Origin: Leptospira interrogans
GTDB taxonomy: Bacteria > Spirochaetota > Leptospiria > Leptospirales > Leptospiraceae
DNA: 64,000 nucleotides
Reading direction: 5' to 3'
Assembly (NCBI RefSeq): GCF_900156205.1
Contig: NZ_FTNA01000004.1
Location: 62,001-126,000 of the forward strand
Positions 57,771-64,000 of this stretch are shown in pieces; positions within the stretch are counted from its first letter, which is position 1, and each line of letters starts with the position of its first letter. The position numbers and the translations under genes are program-made. The notes beneath the pieces are model-generated. The model was not told the origin of the DNA. It searched no databases and was given only the letters and a program-made list of their open reading frames with translations.

Positions 57771-58430
57771 TTAATTGTAAAAATAACAGAGTTCCACCGA
57801 TTTTCTGGAAGAAAGAGACGTAACTGGTAAAGCCTCATCCATCTTAATTCTTTCGATGATTTCTTCTTTCTTTCTTCCTTTTGCTATGATTAAAATAAAA
57901 TCCGATAAATTGATTTTCCTCAAAGATAAACTAACTCTTTCTTTTGGTAATTTCGGAGAATCGTAAATAGCAATTACGTCTTCTTCATTTGTCAAATCCA
58001 TCCCCGGAAAAAGACTTGCGATATGACCATCCTCTCCTAAACCCAGAAGAACTAAATCAAATGAGGAAATAGATTTAATAGATTCTGAATATTCTAAAGC
58101 CCCTCGCTGAGGTCCAAGATGGCCTGGTATCTTAAAAATTTGTCTTTCATTCACAGGTATAAATTTAAATAAAACTCTTTCAGCCATCAACCAATTAGAA
58201 TCAATATGATCTTTCGGAACACATCTCTCATCTCCGAAATAAAAAAACCACTTTGACCAATCTGTTTTCAAATGTTTTAATTCGGAGTATAATAACTTTG
58301 CAGTATCTCCACCCGTAAGAACTATATGAAAAGAACTCTTCGTTTGAATTTTATTTGCAGAAATTTCTTTAATTCTATCCAAACAATGATCTAGAAAATC
58401 TCGCTCGTTAGAAAATTCGATAATATGCAC
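57771..58430 (-). CDS. pgl: 6-phosphogluconolactonase-like protein
   Basis: A 219-residue protein of the DevB/NagB-like fold, typical length for 6-phosphogluconolactonase. Seen: FHIVLTGGDTAKLLYSELKH (G-G-D/S-T), KWFFYFGDERCVPKDHIDSN (DERxVP), WLMAERVLF, FDLVLLGLGEDGHIASLFPG (LGxGxDGHxASLFP, the diagnostic motif) and VSLSLRKINLSDFILIIAKG. It hydrolyses 6-phosphogluconolactone in the oxidative pentose phosphate pathway; finding it within O-antigen genes is odd. The start is GTG at 58430 with an AAGGG site six bases upstream. It stands 51 bases before the broken FkbM gene. Confidence 0.88.
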   Translation of the reverse strand: MHIIEFSNERDFLDHCLDRIKEISANKIQTKSSFHIVLTGGDTAKLLYSELKHLKTDWSKWFFYFGDERCVPKDHIDSNWLMAERVLFKFIPVNERQIFKIPGHLGPQRGALEYSESIKSISSFDLVLLGLGEDGHIASLFPGMDLTNEEDVIAIYDSPKLPKERVSLSLRKINLSDFILIIAKGRKKEEIIERIKMDEALPVTSLSSRKSVELCYFYN

Positions 58431-58436
58431 AGCTTA

Positions 58437-58441
58437 CCCTT
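58437..58441 (-). promoter_or_regulatory. Ribosome binding site fixing the GTG start of pgl
   Basis: AAGGG on the minus strand, six bases before GTG at 58430. Confidence 0.6.
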
Positions 58442-58542
58442 TAAATTTAGAAGAATATTCTTCTTTTCTAATTATCATTTTACACCCATTTCGAGCGAAA
58501 AAGGGATTTGACTTTTTGTTATTAAGTCGACCAACTTCAAAG

Positions 58543-60306
58543 CTAATTTTTTTTCCGCATATCTAAGTTTACACTCAATATATGGAGCGGATTTTTAACT
58601 CTTCTACAATATTTCTCGATAAAGATAGACCTTATTCTTTGTCTTTCCTTTTCTTGCCACCAATCATCAATATTATCCCATATTTTATTTAAAACCGAAG
58701 CAGCTGAAATCGGATCCTCAAAGAAAATACCTGCATCCTTTAACATTTGAAAATAAGGTGATGCACTTGCTCTCAATTCCCAATAAGTTGGATCCCAAAA
58801 AATTATAGTAGGTACGTTCAGACCCAAAGATTCTAAATATGTGGTTGCATTATAGGTCGTAACGCAGATCCTACTTTTTTTCATTAAACGTTCAAAGGAT
58901 TTTTGACCATTATCATACATAAGAGTTGGATATAGGCTTTCCCATCGCTCTTTTTGATTCCAATCATAATCAGTAGGATACAATTTAATTACAAACTTTG
59001 ATCTTATTTCAGGAGATAGATACTGAATGAACAAATACTGATCATCAAAATATTTCAGTATTTGACCAGCTATAGGTACACTCTGCACCCAATAGCTATA
59101 ACGAGGCATACAATGTTCCACAAGCAACCCGCAACCCTTAGGGTTATAGCAAATATCTTTTTTATTAGCAAGCTTAACAGAAAAATTAGGAACCACATTT
59201 GCATACTCTTGATCATTCCAACCCCAAGTAAAATAACGATCTGAGATCTTTTTCTCGTGATCTTCCAAAAAAGAAACGTTTCCTATTCCATAATATCCTC
59301 CATGTTGAGATAGTATTAGAGGAACTTCTTTTTCCTTTTTTGTTGCTGTCCAAAATTTAAAAATATCATCTCCTACATGATTATTGCTTGTAAAAATAAA
59401 TTTAGGGCTTGTAGGCCATTCCTTTGTATTTGTAGTATTTTTTAAATTTTCAAATCCTTCTATATACGCTTTGGGGATTTGAAAAGGCAATATTGATTTT
59501 ATAAAAGAAAAAAAACTATCATCTGGGAATTCTGGGGCACTCCAATCACTTCGAATGTTCCTATCAAATTCAAAAGCTTCAAGCGTCTTATCTCTTCTTT
59601 TTCTTGGAAATTGCTTAAGTTTCAATTGCCAAAGAATGGAATATCTTAAAGGAAAATAATCCGCAATAATAAAAGCTTCATTTTTTTTCACACAAAATTC
59701 AGAAAGATAATCCTTGCATCTTTCCTTAAAAGATTTAGACTTTTGAAATATTCTAGAATGATAAACTGGAGACCCCTGAATGAATAAACATTGTACATTA
59801 TCTCTTTGAAAAAAGAAATCTAAAATAGAATCAAAGAGCCATTGATTCCAGTGGTCATTTGGTGAAAAATGAGAATAAAAATCCATCATTCCGTTCGGAA
59901 CCATATCTGCTTCTTTGTATACAAATCTTGGCGGTAAAATGAAGTCGCCGGATTCTTTTAAAATACGTATTGATTCGAAACGGTCATACACTATGTGAAT
60001 GAATAGTCCTAACCAAGGACCAACCAAAATCCTCCAAAATTCCAAACTCCGATCAGTATTATGAATTCGATTTAAATTTTGGCTAACACTTGGTAAAAGA
60101 ATATCCTCATATAAACTTTGCAGCTTGAAATAATCTTTCTGAAGTTTTTCCCGATCATCCCAATGATAAGGAAGAGTTTCAGAATCAAATTTTTCCCAAA
60201 CTTTACGTCTATTGTAGATCTTACACCACTCTCCTAAAAACAGGACAGGAACATCAAAACCTGGCCAGGTTTCCTCCAAAGCAGTAGCAACAAGACTTCT
60301 TTTCAT
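58543..60306 (-). CDS. Putative transferase, LIC12162-like family
   Basis: A 587-residue protein that I recognise as the TIGR04331/LIC12162 type: MKRSLVATALEETWPGFDVP, FLGEWCKIYNRRKVWEKFDS, YHWDDREKLQKDYFKLQSLY, LLPSVSQNLNRIHNTDRSLE, FWRILVGPWLGLFIHIVYDR. In the C-terminal part LILSQHGGYYGIGNVSFLED, FTWGWNDQEY, RICVTTYNATTYLESLGLNV, PTIIFWDPTYWELR resemble the donor half of GT-B transferases. Biochemistry is undetermined in what I know; family members occur in surface polysaccharide loci. ATG at 60306, 111 bases after the carbamoyltransferase stop. Confidence 0.75.
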   Translation of the reverse strand: MKRSLVATALEETWPGFDVPVLFLGEWCKIYNRRKVWEKFDSETLPYHWDDREKLQKDYFKLQSLYEDILLPSVSQNLNRIHNTDRSLEFWRILVGPWLGLFIHIVYDRFESIRILKESGDFILPPRFVYKEADMVPNGMMDFYSHFSPNDHWNQWLFDSILDFFFQRDNVQCLFIQGSPVYHSRIFQKSKSFKERCKDYLSEFCVKKNEAFIIADYFPLRYSILWQLKLKQFPRKRRDKTLEAFEFDRNIRSDWSAPEFPDDSFFSFIKSILPFQIPKAYIEGFENLKNTTNTKEWPTSPKFIFTSNNHVGDDIFKFWTATKKEKEVPLILSQHGGYYGIGNVSFLEDHEKKISDRYFTWGWNDQEYANVVPNFSVKLANKKDICYNPKGCGLLVEHCMPRYSYWVQSVPIAGQILKYFDDQYLFIQYLSPEIRSKFVIKLYPTDYDWNQKERWESLYPTLMYDNGQKSFERLMKKSRICVTTYNATTYLESLGLNVPTIIFWDPTYWELRASASPYFQMLKDAGIFFEDPISAASVLNKIWDNIDDWWQEKERQRIRSIFIEKYCRRVKNPLHILSVNLDMRKKN

Positions 60307-60420
60307 CAAGGAACGACTAAGTAATTACTATAAAAAATGACTTTTTAAGCAGTTTTCAATTAATCACAAGAATATATTGAAACACTAAATCTTTTAAAAT
60401 CGCTTATTTATGATTTTAAA

Positions 60421-62229
60421 TCATTTTTTAAGAATTAAAAAATAATTTAAAATTAATCCGTCTAAACCGGAATTCACTAACACATCTACTGCTTCCGATG
60501 GAGAATTAACTATCGGAAATCCGTGGAGATTAAAAGAGGTATTCAAAAGAGCGCCTCTTCCTGTTAAATGCTGAAATGCTTTTAGAAGAGAGTATAATTC
60601 CGGATTATCGTGCTCTTTAAGTATTTGCGCTCTAGCGGTTCTATCAGCTGGATGACATGCTGCACTCATTGCATCATAGCCTTCCTCAGTAGTATCAAAA
60701 CTAAGAGTCATATGAGGTGATTCTAAACTTTTCGGATTTAAAAGATATCGTTCAACAAAAGTGTCCATAACCACTGGGGCAAAGGGCATCCAAAAATCCC
60801 TACTTTTAATTGCAGAATTAATCTTTTCCTTTATTTTTAAATGAATTGGATCAGCTAAAATAGAACGATTCCCTAAAGCCCGTTGACCAAATTCCATTCT
60901 TCCAGCCGCTCTTGCTAAAATTTTTCCTTCAAAAAGCACTTCTGCAATACGTTTATTCTCTGGATTTTCAATAATCTCGAACTTCTTTTTATCGAGACCA
61001 TCCACTACCCTCTCCTCCTCTTTTAAGGAGGCCGAAGGTCCTAAATATAAACGTGTCAATGACTCAATGGTATTGGAATTCCATTCTCTAGATGATTCTT
61101 TAGTCAAATCTTCCGCTAAACAAATACCAGAACTTATAGCCATGGACTCGTCACTTGCAGAACCCCCAATAAAAAGACTCTTAACCTCAGGTAAATCCGC
61201 AATCTTACCCATCGCCTTAATGTTCATGGCGACTCCGCCGCTTATCACGATATCATGTATTTTATATTTATTAATTGCATTCTTTACCCATTCAACTAAT
61301 AACTCTTCTGTCCATTTTTGTAAAGCAAATGCAATGTTATCAAATCGAACGCCTTCAAATCGCTCCTTGAACCAGAAGTAGCTATCTTTAGGTTTTTCTT
61401 TCCACTTGAATTCTTCTCCGTCTACGTATAATGTATTTCTTAAAATATCTAACGCTTTTTTGGCGTGAGTTTCCTTTCCATAAGGCGCCAACCCCATTAC
61501 TTTAAATTCATGTTCGTTCGGCTTCATTCCTAACATCAAAGTCATGTAACGATAAATTCTGCCAATAGCGCACTGATCACTTTCGTAAACTCTAGAATAT
61601 TTACCTTTTTCGTCAAAAATTCCTATCGTTGCGTCTTTTCCGTCTCCCCAACCGTCAACGGTTAAGGCTAAAATCGGTTTATTACGATATTTTGAAGCAT
61701 AATAGGAATAAGCGGCATGACATCTATGATGTTCTATTCTTCTTACTTTCGTTCTGTCTATTGATAAAAACTCGGCAAGAATTTGTTCTCTGTCGGTATC
61801 ATATTTGTTTTGCCTTTCTTCAAAAGATAAATTTTCAAGATTCTTAAAATAATCATCGCTAGAAGAACTTATTCGGGCTTTTTTCTTTTCAGGAAATATC
61901 TCCAAAACAGATTTGAGAGCGTTTTCTCCATTCACTAAAAACGGCTTCCATCTCAGATGTTGCTCTTTCAAATAGTCATCAATCGTCCATTGACTTTTAA
62001 ATAACATTATGTCATCGATAGGACTACTAAAACTGGCTATCGCCGCGCCATCTAATTCCGATGAACCGATCTTCGCGGCCTCCAAACAATATTTAATAGA
62101 ATATGCCGGAAATGAATCGTCATTTTTAAATCGAGTAAATCTTTCTTCATGAACCGAAGTGACTACTTTTCCATCTATTAACAAAGACGCACTAGAGCAA
62201 ATTCCCCAATAAATTGATAATATTTTCAT
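60421..62229 (-). CDS. NodU/CmcH-family carbamoyltransferase
   Basis: A 602-residue enzyme. N-terminal Kae1-like ATPase domain: MKILSIYWGICSSASLLIDG, RIEHHRCHAAYSYYASKYRN (H-H-x-x-H-A), ILALTVDGWGDGKDATIGIF (VDG-GDG), YRYMTLMLGMKPNEHEFKVM, GLAPYG, IVISGGVAMNIKAMGKIADL, GGSASDESMAISSGICLAED. C-terminal domain: ARAAGRMEFGQRALGNRSIL, ADPIHLKIKEKINSAIKSRD, MPFAPVVMDT, RGALLNTSFNLHGFPIVNSP. It uses carbamoyl phosphate to carbamoylate a hydroxyl, presumably on an O-antigen sugar. The motif set appears complete. ATG at 62229. Confidence 0.92.
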   Translation of the reverse strand: MKILSIYWGICSSASLLIDGKVVTSVHEERFTRFKNDDSFPAYSIKYCLEAAKIGSSELDGAAIASFSSPIDDIMLFKSQWTIDDYLKEQHLRWKPFLVNGENALKSVLEIFPEKKKARISSSSDDYFKNLENLSFEERQNKYDTDREQILAEFLSIDRTKVRRIEHHRCHAAYSYYASKYRNKPILALTVDGWGDGKDATIGIFDEKGKYSRVYESDQCAIGRIYRYMTLMLGMKPNEHEFKVMGLAPYGKETHAKKALDILRNTLYVDGEEFKWKEKPKDSYFWFKERFEGVRFDNIAFALQKWTEELLVEWVKNAINKYKIHDIVISGGVAMNIKAMGKIADLPEVKSLFIGGSASDESMAISSGICLAEDLTKESSREWNSNTIESLTRLYLGPSASLKEEERVVDGLDKKKFEIIENPENKRIAEVLFEGKILARAAGRMEFGQRALGNRSILADPIHLKIKEKINSAIKSRDFWMPFAPVVMDTFVERYLLNPKSLESPHMTLSFDTTEEGYDAMSAACHPADRTARAQILKEHDNPELYSLLKAFQHLTGRGALLNTSFNLHGFPIVNSPSEAVDVLVNSGLDGLILNYFLILKK

Positions 62230-62541
62230 TGACTCTGTTGTATTATTTTAGTAGGAATTAATTTGAAAAAAATCCTACAAACAACGAATTCCCCTTTGAA
62301 TTTTTTATAACCTTAAAATTACTCTAAAATCTCTCGGAACCCAGAACGCGACCCATAGGAAGCATTCTGTTGAGTTATCCGAGCGCCAATAGAAACGAGA
62401 CGCTCGAATTAGTTTCTCGAACGGCGATCCGTAGAAAGCCGTTCTGCTTTAATTACCACAGTTTGATTTTTCAAATGAAGTAAAATTAAATTTTAGACGC
62501 ACTATGAACAAATTTGATCAAAATTGCGGATCATATATCTT
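62230..62541. other. Gene-free spacer with a duplicated short repeat
   Basis: CATAGGAAGCATTCTGTTGA (from 62354) and GTAGAAAGCCGTTCTGCTTT (from 62431) are two degenerate copies of the motif found at 12352-12374, 12443-12466 and 18666-18688. Each is preceded by CGACC/CGATCC-like sequence. The stretch is GC-richer than its surroundings. No gene. Confidence 0.5.
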
Positions 62542-63405
62542 TTAAGATTTGTTTAAAGAAACACTTGCAATTATGGTATCGCAAAGGCCAATTGCAGCAA
62601 GCTGCGATTCATACATCTGATGGATTTCTTTATTTTCTAGAAAAGACCAACTTATATGTCCACCAGGTTTTCCTTTAGAAAGCCAATAAAGATGGTTAGA
62701 CAAGGGATATCTTTGAATTTGTTTAATCCAATTCAACTTTAAATCCAATTGCTTAATAAGTTTTGCTAAGGTATCATTATTAAACAAAAATAAATGCTGA
62801 CTCCAATACGTAAACTTAGAAAATTCGTCGGATTCATAAAGAACAAGCAACGCATCGTTCGAATTCGGCACTTCAATAATTAATTCTCCATGATCGGAAA
62901 GTATAGAAGCTAACTGTAATATGGTTTTTCCTGGATCCGCTAGATGCTCGATCACATGAAATGCAGTAATTATATCAAATTTTCTATTTGTATTTATTAC
63001 TTTTTCTAAATTTGTCCATACCTTTAGTCCTTTTTCCCTATAATAATCTTGAAGTCTTAACTCTAACTCAACGCCTTCGGAAAGCGAAGTTTCTTTTAAA
63101 GTCTTTAAAAGAAACCCTCCTGCACCACAACCAAAATCTAAAAGTCTCTTGTTGATTAACTTTGATCTAAGAAAATTATATCTTCTTTCATCATCCGTGT
63201 CGGATTCTCGCAGCCAATTGGATACGGATATAACTTCAGAACCATGCATACCTGAATTCTCATAATGATGTTCGGTGATATGATTCAAACTTGATAAATA
63301 CACAAGCCCACAATCGTTACATTCTAGAATATCTAGTTCTGGATTATCTCGAACACAACCTTTTCTCTTTGTATTCGACAAGGATTTGCACAAATAACAT
63401 TCCAT
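62542..63405 (-). CDS. SAM methyltransferase with N-terminal zinc-binding motif
   Basis: A 287-residue protein. MECYLCKSLS and LDILECNDCGLVYLSSLNHI supply CxxC pairs for a small zinc ribbon. The SAM domain follows: KRLLDFGCGAGGFLLKTLKE (motif I), VELELRLQDYYREKGLKVWT, FDIITAFHVIEHLADPGKTI (motif with the post-II acidic residue), LASILSDHGELIIEVPNSND, TYWSQHLFLFNNDTLAKLIK. It belongs to the Methyltransf_23-like group often found with sugar biosynthesis genes. Substrate unknown. ATG at 63405; 263 AT-rich bases separate it from the radical SAM gene. Confidence 0.82.
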   Translation of the reverse strand: MECYLCKSLSNTKRKGCVRDNPELDILECNDCGLVYLSSLNHITEHHYENSGMHGSEVISVSNWLRESDTDDERRYNFLRSKLINKRLLDFGCGAGGFLLKTLKETSLSEGVELELRLQDYYREKGLKVWTNLEKVINTNRKFDIITAFHVIEHLADPGKTILQLASILSDHGELIIEVPNSNDALLVLYESDEFSKFTYWSQHLFLFNNDTLAKLIKQLDLKLNWIKQIQRYPLSNHLYWLSKGKPGGHISWSFLENKEIHQMYESQLAAIGLCDTIIASVSLNKS

Positions 63406-63668
63406 TAATATAATACAACCTTTACAAGTAACACGTTCAGTAGTATGATTTATTTTACAATACGGCCTTTAGAACTTACAGCCAGTCCTAAAACTTGTCG
63501 AGCGAGACGTTGAGTTTTTTGTTTACTTTATCAAAAAGGATAAGCTGTGAGAACCTGTCTATTTTGATCATGGTGCCTAAATAGAAAACTTTTCTTAGTC
63601 TTCCGTCATACAATTTTCAAGACATCATAATTTTTTATAAAAATTCACTTAAGAAATACTTCTTTGCT

Positions 63669-64000
63669 TTAACCCGACATTTTAGAGCATTTTAAACAAA
63701 TAGGATTTTCATGATATCGACCCTCTTTATGGATTTTTCGTAAATCCTTTGCCTCTTTGCTATTCCACAAATCCACTAGACTTAATTTTGTCGTATCTCC
63801 CAATTTTAAATAGCTACTAAACATGGCACAACAAGGAGTAACATCTCCATTTCCACGTATATAAAGTCTCTGCCAAGGTTGATTACATCTAAAATTATAA
63901 TGATTGGTTTTTCCTTTCCCGGCAAGACTTTCAAAATCCCCTTCTACATCCGGCGTCATAAAGTCCTGGATTACTACGAAATCAACTTTTTCGTTCCAGT
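63669..64000 (-). CDS. Radical SAM protein, C-terminal SPASM-like part, cut by the window edge
   Basis: The frame runs from the stop at 63669 to the window edge (about 110 residues), reading ...WNEKVDFVVIQDFMTPDVEG, then CNQPWQRLYIRGNGDVTPCC, AMFSSYLKLGDTTKLSLVDL, WNSKEAKDLRKIHKEGRYHE and NPICLKCSKMSG. The G-D-V-x-P-C-C...W-N-S/G...I-C-x-x-C layout is that of SPASM auxiliary iron-sulfur domains found after radical SAM cores. The CxxxCxxC core would lie outside the window. Such proteins occur in sugar or peptide modification; the reaction here is unknown. Confidence 0.8.
   Translation of the reverse strand, partial: WNEKVDFVVIQDFMTPDVEGDFESLAGKGKTNHYNFRCNQPWQRLYIRGNGDVTPCCAMFSSYLKLGDTTKLSLVDLWNSKEAKDLRKIHKEGRYHENPICLKCSKMSG

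Overview
The window is almost certainly from a pathogenic Leptospira (L. interrogans or a close relative). The DNA is AT-rich. Several proteins match families that I remember being named from L. interrogans loci (LIC12133, LIC12162 and LIC13510 types). The left edge carries the rpsF-ssb-rpsR-rplI-dnaB run. Species and serovar cannot be fixed from this sequence alone. Every gene I can support lies on the minus strand, so transcription runs from high to low coordinates.

Layout. 1-1663 is the conserved replication/ribosome operon (rpsF, ssb, rpsR, rplI, start of dnaB). 1728-8793 is a flank with a CapA-like lipoprotein, an ankyrin/TPR-like protein, a VapBC-type toxin-antitoxin pair, about 1.1 kb of gene-free AT-rich DNA with a MITE-like element, and a DASS transporter. 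From about 8834 to the right edge is a very large O-antigen (rfb) locus that continues beyond the window.

Inside the O-antigen locus the genes form sugar-nucleotide modules. (1) rfbC-rfbD-rfbB-rfbA makes dTDP-L-rhamnose; three GT2 enzymes of rhamnosyltransferase type lie downstream. (2) FdtA/FdtB-like genes indicate a dTDP-3-amino-3,6-dideoxyhexose, but no dedicated N-acyltransferase is seen. (3) fnlA-fnlB-fnlC-wbuB plus a polyprenyl-phosphate sugar-1-phosphate transferase indicates UDP-L-FucNAc and chain initiation. (4) rfbF-rfbG plus an RfbC-like cupin and an SDR reductase indicates an unusual CDP-6-deoxyhexose. (5) An HpcH-type aldolase, a KdsB-like cytidylyltransferase, a Gfo/Idh/MocA oxidoreductase, an inositol-monophosphatase-like phosphatase, a methyltransferase and a 2-hydroxyacid dehydrogenase may make a CMP-activated 3-deoxy-ulosonic acid or related acidic residue. 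Wzx flippase, one intact Wzy/ligase-like protein and a second, frameshifted Wzy point to Wzx/Wzy-dependent assembly. Tailoring genes include an aminotransferase-FemAB-like fusion, a polysaccharide deacetylase, methyltransferases and a NodU-type carbamoyltransferase.

The locus is visibly mosaic and decaying. Four genes are broken: an RmlD-like reductase, a Wzy split at an eight-base homopolymer, a SAM methyltransferase and an FkbM methyltransferase. Many long spacers between modules hold repeats: a 46-bp tandem repeat (six copies plus a partial), three copies of a ~102-bp MITE-like element with 18-bp terminal inverted repeats, a second ~170-185-bp family with terminal inverted repeats, and a degenerate ~300-420-bp leader repeat. 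These are plausible recombination substrates for serovar diversification. No rRNA, tRNA or CRISPR was found.
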